Origin: Marinobacter fuscus
Lineage (GTDB): Bacteria; Pseudomonadota; Gammaproteobacteria; Pseudomonadales; Oleiphilaceae
Length of the DNA: 64,000 nucleotides
Direction of reading: 5' to 3'
Assembly (NCBI RefSeq): GCF_003007675.1
Contig: NZ_PXNP01000023.1
Coordinates: forward strand, 186,001-250,000
Notes under the pieces: model-generated
What the model saw: only the letters and a program-made list of their open reading frames with translations
The model's database searches: none
Told to the model about the DNA's origin: nothing
Shown here: one piece after another, positions 16,960 to 25,922 of the stretch
How positions within the stretch are numbered: the first letter of the stretch is position 1
Layout of the letters: every line of letters begins with the position of its first letter
Translations under genes and position numbers: made by a program

Positions 16960-19686
16960 ATGATGACTAATAAGGAGCTTCCCCTCCGCCAGCTTCTCAA
17001 GCCGCGATACTCCTGGCTCGCCTGGATTGTGTTTTTGGCCGCCTCGGCCACGGCACTCGCGCTCTGGCAATTTTCTATCCGCCTGGTCGACGATCGCACC
17101 GAAGCCCGTTTCAGAACCCAGTCCCTGCAATTGAAAACCGCTATCGAAGAACGGCTGCTCAACTACGAACAGGTACTTGCAGGCAGTGCCGGGCTGTTCA
17201 GTGTGTCCGGTACCGTTAGCCGGGAGCAGTGGAAAGAGTACATAGACAAGGTCGATATCAACCGCTACTACCCGGGTATTCAAGGCATTGGCTATGTGCA
17301 GCGAATAGGTGTGCGGGATATGGCCGACCATATTGCGTCGGTGCGTGCCGGGGGAATTTATCATTATCTGGTACGCCCTCTGGGCACCGGCCCCGATTAT
17401 TACCCCATGGTATACATGGAGCCCGGCAGCACAGGCAACCGGAAGGCGCTTGGTTACGATGCCTTCAGTGACCCGGTTCACCGGGTTGCCATGGAGCGCG
17501 CACGGGATCGTGCCATACCGACCGTAACCGGCAAAGTGGTGTTGGTTCAGGAGTCTGTTGGAGAGGATCAGGCCAGTTTTCTGATGTACTACCCGGTGTA
17601 CCAGGGCGGGGCAGTGCCGGAGTCCAGGGCTGAGCGCCGAATGCTGCTTCAGGGGTATGTGTTCAGCGCCTTTCGGATGAATAACCTGATCGACGGTATT
17701 GTCGGGCTGATTTCGCCTTTTCTGGATGTGCGCATCTATGACAGCGGCGTGGTTGCTCGGGACGCTCTGATGTACGGCTCCAATCTGGGGTCTCTGGATG
17801 ATGAATACAGTTTCCAGATGAGCCAGAAAATTACCCATGGTGGCCGGGAATGGTTGCTGCAGACCCGTTCCACGCCAGCCTTCGATTTTCTGGCGGCGGA
17901 TCCCCGGCCACCGATTGTGCTGGGTTCCGGGCTGGTCATCAGCCTGCTGCTGGGGCTGTTCGTTTTCTCGCTGATCAGGTCGCGGCTGATTGCTCAGGTG
18001 AGTGCCGGCCGCTATCGCGCCATTACTGAAGGTGCCGCCAACGTTACTCTGGTGATGAGTCGTCAGGGAGACCCCTTGTACGCCAGCCCCTCGTCGCGGG
18101 ATATTCTGGGTTTCGATCCGGAGACTGTTGCGTCGCTGGAGTTCAGAAATCTGGTGCACATGGAGGACTGGGCGCAATTGCAGCGCGGGTTTGAAGACGC
18201 CATAGCAGCGCCGGGGCAGCAGGTACCCGCGGTCAGGGCCCGGATCAGGGATTTTGAGGGCCGCTGGCGGGATATGGAGGGTACTTTTACCGCCATGCTG
18301 TCGGTGCCCGGCGTGAACGGCGTGGTTCTGAGCCTGCGGGACCTGACCCAGCTCAAGGCCGCCCAAACCGAGCTGCACCGGCTGGCTTTCTATGATCCTC
18401 TGACAGGCTTGGCGAACCGCCAGCTGTTCCGGGATCGTCTGAACCACGTGGTCAGCCGGAGCCGCCGCACCGGCGAGGGCTCGGCCCTGATGTTTCTTGA
18501 CCTCGATGGCTTCAAGCGCATCAACGACACTCTGGGCCATGATGCCGGTGACGAGCTGCTGTGCCAGGTTGCCCAATGGCTGAAGGGGTGTGTACGGGAA
18601 GAGGACTCGGTAGCCCGTTTGGGCGGCGACGAGTTCGTGGTGCTGTTGTCGCGGATTGACGCATCCGATGCAGCCGGCAAGGTAGCCGAGAATATTCTCG
18701 CCCGGCTTTGCCAGCGCCTCCGGTTAAACGACCATGAGGTCAGTATCAGTGTCAGTATCGGCATTACCATGATCCCTCACGACAGTGAAGATGCCGGTAC
18801 TCTGATGAAGTATGCGGATCTCGCCATGTACCGGGCCAAGGAGTTGGGGCGGAATACCTATCAGTTTTTTACCCCCGCGATGAACATCAAGGCGGCTCGC
18901 CGTCTGTTGCAGCAGGAAGAGCTGCTCACGGCCCTGGATGGCGACCGGTTTGTGCTGCATTACCAGCCGAAAGTGGATCTGGCCAGCCAGAGGGTTATTG
19001 GTGTTGAAGCGTTTCTGCGCTGGCATCACCCCGAGAAGGGGCTGGTATCTGCCCAACAGTTCATCGGGCTGGCGGAAGAGACCGGGCTTATCATTCGCCT
19101 TGGCGAACTGGCGTTCCGGCAGGCCTGTATTCAGGTGCAGGCGCTGGAGCGTGCCGGGTTCGAAGCCCTGAAAATCGCCATCAATTTTTCCGTTGCCCAG
19201 GTGACCGAGGCCGGGTTCCTCGACATGGTTCGCCGGGTGATCACCGAGACTGGCGTGTCGCCGGAACGGCTTGAGCTGGAAATGCCAGCGGAAGTTCTGA
19301 ACGAAGATCCCAGAATGCTGAGGGAGCTTCTGATTTCGCTGAACGATCTGGGTGTTTGCCTGATTCTGGACGACTTTGGTACCGGCTCCTGTTCACTGGT
19401 CTCGTTGCAGCAATTGCCCCTGGATGTGATCAAAATCGATCACCGCTTCATTCGCGATATACCCTATAACGTAAGCGCTACAGATGTGGCCTCGGCGGTT
19501 ATTGCTCTGGCCCACAAACTGCACCTGACGGTGGTCGCGGAGGGTGTGGAAACCCTGCAGCAACTGACGTTCCTGAAATCGGCTGGTTGCACCCAATGTC
19601 AGGGTAATTTGTTCAGCTATCCGCTGGACGAGGATGCCCTGATCGGGTTCCTGATTCGCCAATACGAGAAGCCGCTGATTTCCTGA
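16960..19686 (+). CDS. CHASE-PAS-GGDEF-EAL c-di-GMP signalling protein
   Basis: Membrane sensor predicted to make and/or degrade c-di-GMP. The 908-residue protein has a membrane segment at residues ~20-40, a periplasmic CHASE domain (~70-300), a second membrane segment (~311-333), a PAS domain (~345-460), then GGDEF and EAL domains. GGDEF is intact at residues 555-559, with an inhibitory-site RxxD (REED, 546-549) five residues before it. The EAL signature is EAF at 683-685, which keeps the metal-binding Glu; DDFGTG, and K in VIKIDHRF are present, so phosphodiesterase activity is plausible. It separates mucD from lepA, which are adjacent in Pseudomonas. The ligand is unknown. Confidence 0.93.
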   Translation: MMTNKELPLRQLLKPRYSWLAWIVFLAASATALALWQFSIRLVDDRTEARFRTQSLQLKTAIEERLLNYEQVLAGSAGLFSVSGTVSREQWKEYIDKVDINRYYPGIQGIGYVQRIGVRDMADHIASVRAGGIYHYLVRPLGTGPDYYPMVYMEPGSTGNRKALGYDAFSDPVHRVAMERARDRAIPTVTGKVVLVQESVGEDQASFLMYYPVYQGGAVPESRAERRMLLQGYVFSAFRMNNLIDGIVGLISPFLDVRIYDSGVVARDALMYGSNLGSLDDEYSFQMSQKITHGGREWLLQTRSTPAFDFLAADPRPPIVLGSGLVISLLLGLFVFSLIRSRLIAQVSAGRYRAITEGAANVTLVMSRQGDPLYASPSSRDILGFDPETVASLEFRNLVHMEDWAQLQRGFEDAIAAPGQQVPAVRARIRDFEGRWRDMEGTFTAMLSVPGVNGVVLSLRDLTQLKAAQTELHRLAFYDPLTGLANRQLFRDRLNHVVSRSRRTGEGSALMFLDLDGFKRINDTLGHDAGDELLCQVAQWLKGCVREEDSVARLGGDEFVVLLSRIDASDAAGKVAENILARLCQRLRLNDHEVSISVSIGITMIPHDSEDAGTLMKYADLAMYRAKELGRNTYQFFTPAMNIKAARRLLQQEELLTALDGDRFVLHYQPKVDLASQRVIGVEAFLRWHHPEKGLVSAQQFIGLAEETGLIIRLGELAFRQACIQVQALERAGFEALKIAINFSVAQVTEAGFLDMVRRVITETGVSPERLELEMPAEVLNEDPRMLRELLISLNDLGVCLILDDFGTGSCSLVSLQQLPLDVIKIDHRFIRDIPYNVSATDVASAVIALAHKLHLTVVAEGVETLQQLTFLKSAGCTQCQGNLFSYPLDEDALIGFLIRQYEKPLIS

Positions 19687-19689
19687 TCA

Positions 19690-19718
19690 TGGCAATGGCG
19701 GCCTGTAACCGGTAAAAT
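19690..19718 (+). promoter_or_regulatory. Candidate promoter of the lepA operon
   Basis: TGGCAA (19690-19695), 17 bases, then TAAAAT (19713-19718), about 70 bases before lepA. The -10 box is good, the -35 weak (3 of 6). A promoter is expected here because a terminator and an unrelated gene separate lepA from mucD. Confidence 0.35.
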
Positions 19719-19784
19719 CACCGCGTTCCCGGATCCCGGTAGTGGCGCCTCCGGGCCCAACCCTATGCCTTTTATGAGTAATCA

Positions 19785-21593
19785 TTGTCTGTGACTGAAC
19801 TGAGCCGAATCCGTAACTTTTCCATCATTGCCCACATCGACCACGGTAAATCCACCCTGGCGGATCGCTTTATCCAGATCTGCGGAGGCCTCACCGACCG
19901 TGAGATGGCCGAACAGGTGCTGGATTCCATGGATCTTGAGCGAGAACGGGGCATTACCATCAAGGCCCAGTGTGTGACGCTAAACTACACGGCCAAAGAT
20001 GGTGAAACCTACAAGCTGAATTTCATCGACACCCCGGGGCACGTGGATTTCTCGTACGAGGTTTCCCGTTCTCTGTATGCCTGCGAGGGTGCCTTGCTGG
20101 TGGTGGATGCGGGCCAGGGGGTAGAGGCGCAGTCCGTGGCCAACTGCTACACCGCCATCGAGCAGGGGCTTGAGGTGGTTCCCGTCCTGAACAAGATGGA
20201 TCTGCCCCAGGCTGAGCCGGAACGGGTGGCTGGGGAAATTGAAGACATTATCGGCATCGAAGCCGCGGATGCCGTGCGCTGTAGTGCCAAGAGCGGGCTG
20301 GGAGTAGAAGACGTTCTGGAAGACCTGATCCAGAAGATTCCGCCCCCCAAAGGCGACCGGAATGCGCCTTTGCAGGCGCTGATCATCGACTCCTGGTTCG
20401 ACAATTATCTGGGCGTGGTGTCTCTGGTACGGATTACCGAGGGTGTGCTGCGCAAGGGCGACAAGATCGTTATCAAGTCCACCAAGAAGGCCTGGTCGGC
20501 GGACAAAGTGGGTGTTTTCAATCCCAAACCAACCGATACCAATGTGCTGGAAGCGGGCGATGTCGGGTTTGTGGTGGCGGGTATCAAGGATATTCATGGT
20601 GCGCCGGTCGGTGACACTATTGTGCATCAGAAACATGCCGAAGAAACACCGATGTTGCCGGGGTTCCAGAAGATCAAGCCCCAGGTGTATTCAGGTATGT
20701 TCCCGGTTAGCGCCGACGACTATGACGATTTCCGGGACGCGCTGGAAAAACTCACCCTGAACGATGCCTCGCTGTTCTTCGAGCCGGAAAACTCCGATGC
20801 GCTCGGGTTCGGTTTCCGCTGTGGTTTCCTGGGCATGTTGCACATGGAAATCATCCAGGAGCGCCTGGAGCGGGAATACGATCTGGACCTGATTACCACT
20901 GCACCCACGGTTATCTATGAGGTGGTGACCAAACAGGGTGAAACCCTGTCGGTGGATAACCCGTCGCGGTTGCCGGATGTGGGTTCCATCGAAGAAATGC
21001 GTGAGCCGATCGTCGAGGCCAATATCCTGGTGCCACAGGAGCACCTGGGCAATGTTATTGCCCTGTGTGAAGAAAAGCGTGGTGTTCAGAAGAACATGCA
21101 TTTCATGTCTACGCAGGTGCAGCTGACCTATGAGTTGCCCATGGCGGAGGTGGTCATGGACTTTTTTGACCGGGTCAAGTCAGCGAGCCGCGGCTTTGCG
21201 TCGCTGGATTATCACTTTGTCCGGTTCCAGGCCGCTAATCTGGTGCGCCTGGATGTGTTGATCAATGGCGATCGTGTTGATGCCCTTGCACTGATTGTGC
21301 ATAAGGAGCAGTCGCACTATCGTGGCCGCCAGCTGATCGAAAAGATGAAGGAACTGATCCCCCGGCAGATGTTTGATATCGCCATTCAGGCGGCTATTGG
21401 TACCCACGTAGTCTCGCGGGTGACTGTCAAGGCGCTGCGCAAGAACGTGACGGCCAAGTGTTATGGCGGCGACGTCAGCCGTAAGAAGAAGCTGCTTCAG
21501 AAGCAGAAGGAAGGTAAAAAACGCATGAAGCAGCTGGGTAATGTCGAGGTGCCTCAGGAAGCGTTTCTTGCTGTGTTGAAAGTGGATAAATAA
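19785..21593 (+). CDS. lepA: Elongation factor 4 (LepA)
   Basis: Ribosome-associated GTPase related to EF-G, implicated in 30S assembly and translation under ionic stress. The 602-residue protein has G1 [14 protein letters not shown]2 RGITIKAQ, G3 DTPGHVDF, G4 NKMDLP and G5 SAKSG, and the LepA-specific C-terminal domain ([20 protein letters not shown]). The start is TTG 19785 or GTG 19791; the latter gives the usual short N-terminus. lepB follows 15 bases later, and the cluster runs on through pdxJ. Confidence 0.97.
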   Translation: MSVTELSRIRNFSIIAHIDHGKSTLADRFIQICGGLTDREMAEQVLDSMDLERERGITIKAQCVTLNYTAKDGETYKLNFIDTPGHVDFSYEVSRSLYACEGALLVVDAGQGVEAQSVANCYTAIEQGLEVVPVLNKMDLPQAEPERVAGEIEDIIGIEAADAVRCSAKSGLGVEDVLEDLIQKIPPPKGDRNAPLQALIIDSWFDNYLGVVSLVRITEGVLRKGDKIVIKSTKKAWSADKVGVFNPKPTDTNVLEAGDVGFVVAGIKDIHGAPVGDTIVHQKHAEETPMLPGFQKIKPQVYSGMFPVSADDYDDFRDALEKLTLNDASLFFEPENSDALGFGFRCGFLGMLHMEIIQERLEREYDLDLITTAPTVIYEVVTKQGETLSVDNPSRLPDVGSIEEMREPIVEANILVPQEHLGNVIALCEEKRGVQKNMHFMSTQVQLTYELPMAEVVMDFFDRVKSASRGFASLDYHFVRFQAANLVRLDVLINGDRVDALALIVHKEQSHYRGRQLIEKMKELIPRQMFDIAIQAAIGTHVVSRVTVKALRKNVTAKCYGGDVSRKKKLLQKQKEGKKRMKQLGNVEVPQEAFLAVLKVDK

Positions 21594-21608
21594 GACAAAG
21601 GCACCTGG

Positions 21609-22421
21609 ATGGACATCAATTTCCCACTGGTACTCGTGGTTCTCACCTTTGCCACTGGCGTGATCTGGCTGGCTGATGTGCTGTTCCTGAAAAAGCGCCG
21701 GTTGGCCGAAGCAGGCCAGAGTGCAGACGTAAGTGCCAGTGCGGGCTCAGACGCCCAGAGTACAGCCGGTTCCGATACCCGGGAGCCCTGGCTGATCGAT
21801 GTCAGTCGCTCCTTCTTTCCGGTGCTGGCGGTCGTTCTGGTGTTGAGGTCGTTTCTGATTGAACCCTTCCAGATACCGTCCGGCTCTATGTTGCCAACGC
21901 TGGAAGTGGGCGATTTCATCCTGGTGAACAAATACGCTTATGGTCTTCGGCTGCCGGTAGCGGGCACCAAGGTGGTTGAAATCGGCGATCCCCAGCGGGG
22001 CGACGTGATGGTTTTCCGCTATCCGGAAGACGGTGTTACCAATTACATCAAACGGGTGATCGGGCTGCCTGGAGACCGCATCCGGTACTGCAACAAGCAG
22101 CTGTTTATCAACGATGAACCGGTACCCAGAGACTTTGTTGCCCGCCTGCCACCGGTAGAGCGCTGGCGGGAGCAGCTTGACGACGTAGAGCATGATCTCT
22201 ACCTGACCATGAACCGGTTAACAGGGGCTGGTGAGGGCGAGTGGGTGGTGCCCGCGGGGCACTACTTTGTGATGGGTGACAACCGGGACAACAGTAACGA
22301 CAGCCGTTTCTGGGGTACGGTGCCGGACGACATGGTGGTGGGTAAGGCATTTGCCATCTGGATGCACTGGAAATCCCTGACAAGTCTGCCATCTTTTGAC
22401 CGTGTGGGTGGCATTCAATAA
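21609..22421 (+). CDS. lepB: Signal peptidase I
   Basis: Inner-membrane protease that removes signal peptides from exported proteins. The 270-residue protein has an N-terminal membrane segment (about residues 5-25), a second at ~60-80 (FFPVLAVVLVLRSFLIEPF), and the Ser/Lys dyad: Ser93 in PSGSMLPTL and Lys148 in YIKRVIGLPGD. The later GDNRDNSNDSRFWG box is intact. Its TAA stop overlaps by one base an ATG at 22421, the upstream candidate start of the next gene. Confidence 0.97.
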   Translation: MDINFPLVLVVLTFATGVIWLADVLFLKKRRLAEAGQSADVSASAGSDAQSTAGSDTREPWLIDVSRSFFPVLAVVLVLRSFLIEPFQIPSGSMLPTLEVGDFILVNKYAYGLRLPVAGTKVVEIGDPQRGDVMVFRYPEDGVTNYIKRVIGLPGDRIRYCNKQLFINDEPVPRDFVARLPPVERWREQLDDVEHDLYLTMNRLTGAGEGEWVVPAGHYFVMGDNRDNSNDSRFWGTVPDDMVVGKAFAIWMHWKSLTSLPSFDRVGGIQ

Positions 22422-22447
22422 TGAGAAAGATTTCGGAGCAAACTCTG

Positions 22448-22834
22448 ATGCTAAACAAATACCCGGCAAGCCTTGGGCGTCAGCAGGGCGGGGCGTTAAC
22501 CCTGATGATAGTGGCTCTGTTTTTCGGCAGCCTGTTGACGCTTGCCATCAAGATTGGCCCGGCCTATCTCGATGACTTTACCATTCAGGAAGCTCTGCAG
22601 AGCCTTGATGGTACCGAGGGTCTGTCGAGGATGGGGCCAGCCCAGGTAAGAACCCTGATCAACAAGCGGTTGAGCGTGAATAACGTCGATGGTTTCGATG
22701 CCAAAAACATCGCCGTTGAAAAAAATGGTGAACGGGTAATCATCAAAGTGGATTACGAAGTTCGCAATAATGTCTTCCGGAATGTGGACACCGTTGTCCA
22801 CTTCCAGCACGAGTACGAGTTCAAGGGCCAGTGA
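22448..22834 (+). CDS. DUF4845 membrane protein
   Basis: Small protein of unknown function that sits between lepB and rnc in many gammaproteobacteria. It has one membrane segment (about residues 15-37, [22 protein letters not shown]) and a small periplasmic or cytoplasmic domain ending [11 protein letters not shown], with a pilin-like look. ATG 22448 (128 aa) has CGGAG 9 bases upstream; ATG 22421 (137 aa) overlaps the lepB stop and is also possible. Its stop overlaps the rnc start as GTGA, which shows coupling. Confidence 0.85.
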   Translation: MLNKYPASLGRQQGGALTLMIVALFFGSLLTLAIKIGPAYLDDFTIQEALQSLDGTEGLSRMGPAQVRTLINKRLSVNNVDGFDAKNIAVEKNGERVIIKVDYEVRNNVFRNVDTVVHFQHEYEFKGQ

Positions 22835-23520
22835 ATTCAAAACCAGACCTAGACCAGCTTCAGCGCCGCATCGGCTATCAGTTTAAAGAACCGGAGCGCC
22901 TGTTGCTGGCGCTCACCCACCGCAGTTTTGGCAACCAGAACAACGAGCGCCTTGAGTTTCTTGGCGACTCCATCGTCAATATGGTGATTGCCGAGCATCT
23001 GTACATGCACTTCGAGAAGGCCCGGGAAGGCCAGCTAAGCCGTTTGCGGGCCCGAATGGTCAAAGGGGTCACCCTGGCCGAAATCGGTCGGGAATTTGAA
23101 CTCGGCAAGTACCTGCGGCTTGGCTCTGGCGAGCTGAAAAGCGGGGGCTTCCGGCGGGAGTCGATTCTGGCAGACGGTGTGGAATCCATCATCGGTGCCA
23201 TCTATCTCGACAGCGATTTCTATACCTGCCGGGAGCAGGTGCTGCGCTGGTTCGAGCATCGGCTGGCCAATCTGGATATCCAGGACACCCAGAAAGACCC
23301 GAAAACACGGTTGCAGGAATACCTTCAGTCCCGACAATTCCCCTTGCCCCGCTATGAAGTGGTCTCGGTGGATGGCGAAGCCCACAACCAGACGTTTCAT
23401 GTATCCTGTGCTTTGCCTTCCCTCGATCGGAAGACCACAGGCACCGGCAGTAGCCGCCGCATTGCCGAGCAGCAGGCTGCCCGCAATGCGCTCAAGAAAC
23501 TGGGTGTGGAGACGCCTTGA
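22831..23520 (+). CDS. rnc: Ribonuclease III
   Basis: Double-strand-specific endoribonuclease that processes rRNA precursors and some mRNAs. The 229-residue protein has the signature [20 protein letters not shown] (about residues 38-57), the second metal-binding segment [14 protein letters not shown] (~112-125), and a C-terminal dsRNA-binding domain ([11 protein letters not shown] to [18 protein letters not shown]). It starts at GTG 22831, inside the previous stop. The stop overlaps era by one base. Confidence 0.97.
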   Translation: MNSKPDLDQLQRRIGYQFKEPERLLLALTHRSFGNQNNERLEFLGDSIVNMVIAEHLYMHFEKAREGQLSRLRARMVKGVTLAEIGREFELGKYLRLGSGELKSGGFRRESILADGVESIIGAIYLDSDFYTCREQVLRWFEHRLANLDIQDTQKDPKTRLQEYLQSRQFPLPRYEVVSVDGEAHNQTFHVSCALPSLDRKTTGTGSSRRIAEQQAARNALKKLGVETP

Positions 23521-24437
23521 TGAATGATATTACCCGCCCGGAAAATCCCGACAGCCGCTGTGGTTTCGTTGCCATCGTTGGCAGGCCGAACGTGGGCAAG
23601 TCAACGCTGCTCAATCACATTCTCGGCCAGAAACTGAGTATTACCTCACGCAAGCCCCAAACCACCCGGCATCAGGTGCTGGGGATCAAGACCGATGGTC
23701 CGGTGCAGGCGATCTATGTGGACACCCCGGGCATGCACGAGGAAGAGCCCCGGGCGTTGAACCGTTACATGAACAAGGCAGCATCGTCTGCGCTGATCGA
23801 TGTTGATGTGGTGATTTTTGTGGTCGACCAGCTGGCCTGGACCAGTGCAGACGACATGGTGCTGGAAAAGCTGCGCAGGCTGTCCTGCCCGGTAATCCTG
23901 GCGGTCAACAAGGTCGACAAACTGGAAAACCGGGGCCTGCTGTTGCCGCACCTTGATGCGCTTTCCCGTAAACTGGACTTTGCCGAAATCATCCCGCTAT
24001 CGGCACTCAGAGAAACCAACCTGGAGCCTCTGGAAACCGCCGTTGGCCGTTTCCTGCCCGAAAGCATTCATTTCTATCCCGACGACCAGATTACCGACCG
24101 CAGTGAGCGTTTCATGGCGGCGGAAATGGTACGGGAAAAAATCACCCGGCAGCTGGGCGCGGAATTGCCTTATTCGGTGGCCGTGGAGATCGAGGAGTTC
24201 AAGACCGAAGGCAAGACTCTGCATATCTCGGCGCTGATTCTGGTTGAGCGGGAAGGCCAGAAGAAAATTCTGATCGGCGATAAAGGCGAACGCCTGCGCC
24301 GTATTGGTCAGGAGGCCCGCACCGACATGGAGCGGATGTTTGGTTCCAAGGTGATGTTGCGTTTGTGGGTAAAAGTGAAGCGGGGCTGGGCCGACAGCGA
24401 CCGTGCACTAAAGAGTCTCGGCATGGGCGACCTCTGA
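23520..24437 (+). CDS. era: GTPase Era
   Basis: Ras-like GTPase that binds the 3' end of 16S rRNA and checks 30S maturation; its partner RNase III is encoded just upstream. The 305-residue protein has G1 [13 protein letters not shown]2/effector TTRHQ, G3 DTPGMH, G4 NKVDK and G5 SALRE, and a C-terminal KH domain ([22 protein letters not shown]). ATG 23520 overlaps the rnc TGA; an in-frame TTG just before it is less likely. Confidence 0.97.
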   Translation: MNDITRPENPDSRCGFVAIVGRPNVGKSTLLNHILGQKLSITSRKPQTTRHQVLGIKTDGPVQAIYVDTPGMHEEEPRALNRYMNKAASSALIDVDVVIFVVDQLAWTSADDMVLEKLRRLSCPVILAVNKVDKLENRGLLLPHLDALSRKLDFAEIIPLSALRETNLEPLETAVGRFLPESIHFYPDDQITDRSERFMAAEMVREKITRQLGAELPYSVAVEIEEFKTEGKTLHISALILVEREGQKKILIGDKGERLRRIGQEARTDMERMFGSKVMLRLWVKVKRGWADSDRALKSLGMGDL

Positions 24438-24444
24438 GGCTGGC

Positions 24445-25185
24445 ATGAAAGGGGCGGTGCAACAGGAGCCCGCGTATGTGCTGCACCGGCGGCCCTGGCG
24501 GGAGACAGCCTTGCTGGTGGATTTGTTCACCCTCAACTGCGGTCGTATCAGCGTGATAGCCCGTAGTGCCACCAGCAGCAAAAGTCCGCTCAAGGCCCAG
24601 TTGCAGCCGTTCCAGCCGTTGCTTGTAGACTGGATCGGAAAAAGCGATTTGAAATCCCTGGTACAGCTTGAGGTTCGCAGCGCGCCGGCGATCGCCAAAC
24701 CGCGGGCCATGTACAGTGGCTTTTACCTCAATGAACTGCTTCAGCGGGTTTTGCCACCTTCCGATCCCTCACCGGCGCTTTTTGCCCACTACATCGAGAC
24801 CCTGCAGGCGCTGGCGGAACTGTCGGAGGGCGCCGATGTGGAACCCCTGTTGCGTCGTTTCGAGAGGGTGTTTGCCGCGTCACAGGGCTACAGTTTTCGC
24901 TGGGACGAAGCAATGGATACCGGGTCGGCCGTGCAGCCGGGCATCCGCTATGGATATGAGCCTACCCGGGGAATTATCGAGTGCCCGGATCATAACTGCC
25001 TGCTCCGGCAGTTGCCGGGTGAGGATCTGCTGGCGCTGGCCGCCGATAATTTTCTTGATGAGGCACCGCGCAGAACCGCCAAACGGGTTATGCGGGTGTT
25101 GATTGATTACTTGTTGCAGGGCAAGCCTTTGCACAGCCGGGAACTTTTTCGCCATTCAAATCCGTCTGCTGGGAGAACATCATGA
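24445..25185 (+). CDS. recO: DNA repair protein RecO
   Basis: Mediator that, with RecR and RecF, loads RecA on SSB-coated single-stranded DNA. The 246-residue product has the N-terminal OB fold ([20 protein letters not shown]) and a C-terminal helical domain; the cluster context rnc-era-recO-pdxJ is conserved. One Cys pair (CPDHNC, about residues 179-184) remains of the zinc site seen in some relatives. ATG 24445 is 7 bases after era; the end overlaps pdxJ by 4 bases. Confidence 0.94.
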   Translation: MKGAVQQEPAYVLHRRPWRETALLVDLFTLNCGRISVIARSATSSKSPLKAQLQPFQPLLVDWIGKSDLKSLVQLEVRSAPAIAKPRAMYSGFYLNELLQRVLPPSDPSPALFAHYIETLQALAELSEGADVEPLLRRFERVFAASQGYSFRWDEAMDTGSAVQPGIRYGYEPTRGIIECPDHNCLLRQLPGEDLLALAADNFLDEAPRRTAKRVMRVLIDYLLQGKPLHSRELFRHSNPSAGRTS

Positions 25186-25916
25186 CGTCCCGAGTTTTGC
25201 TTGGAGTGAACATCGACCACGTCGCCACCCTTCGACAGGCCCGGGGAACCCGATACCCGGATCCTGTCCAGGCTGCATTGGTGGCTGAAGAGGCCGGTGC
25301 GGACGGGATTACCATTCATCCCCGGGAAGATCGCAGGCACATTCAGGATCGCGATGTGCTGCTGCTCAGGGATGTACTGCAAACTAAAATGAACCTTGAA
25401 ATGGCGGTCACCGACGCGATGTTGGCGTTTGCCGGTCAGGTACGCCCGGAGTGCGTCTGCCTGGTGCCGGAGAAGCGTGAAGAACTGACCACCGAGGGTG
25501 GTCTGGATGTAGTCGGGCAGGAAGCCAGGGTGGCCAGGGCCTGTGAGCAACTCGCGGCGATCGGTTCAGAAGTGTCTCTGTTCATTGATCCCGATCGGGA
25601 GCAGATCGACGCGGCTGTTCGTTGCGGGGCCCCTGTGATCGAACTGCATACCGGAGAATACGCCGAGGCGCAGACGCCGAAAGCAATCGAGGCGTCTTAC
25701 CAGATTCTGGCTGATGCCGTTGGCTATGCCAGAAAGAAGGGCTTGATCGTCAATGCCGGCCACGGCCTGCATTACCACAACACTGAGCGCGTAGCGGCCA
25801 TTCCCGGCATCAATGAATTGAATATCGGCCATGCAATCATCGCCCGAGCCGTATTTACCGGCCTGAAAGATGCGGTGCGGGACATGAAAGCGATTCTGGA
25901 CAGAGCACGCCCCTGA
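25182..25916 (+). CDS. pdxJ: Pyridoxine 5'-phosphate synthase
   Basis: Condenses 1-deoxyxylulose 5-phosphate with 3-amino-2-oxopropyl phosphate to give pyridoxine 5'-phosphate (DXP-dependent vitamin B6 route). The 244-residue TIM-barrel protein begins [18 protein letters not shown], has the catalytic-region [31 protein letters not shown], and the phosphate-binding end [10 protein letters not shown]. It overlaps recO by 4 bases (ATGA) and ends 6 bases from the convergent barA gene, with no room for a long terminator. Confidence 0.97.
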   Translation: MTSRVLLGVNIDHVATLRQARGTRYPDPVQAALVAEEAGADGITIHPREDRRHIQDRDVLLLRDVLQTKMNLEMAVTDAMLAFAGQVRPECVCLVPEKREELTTEGGLDVVGQEARVARACEQLAAIGSEVSLFIDPDREQIDAAVRCGAPVIELHTGEYAEAQTPKAIEASYQILADAVGYARKKGLIVNAGHGLHYHNTERVAAIPGINELNIGHAIIARAVFTGLKDAVRDMKAILDRARP

Positions 25917-25922
25917 GCCGTT

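Noticed and set aside
16939..18576. 545-codon minus-strand open frame under the CHASE-GGDEF-EAL gene
   Set aside because: Antisense shadow with no recognisable domain; the plus-strand gene has full domain support.
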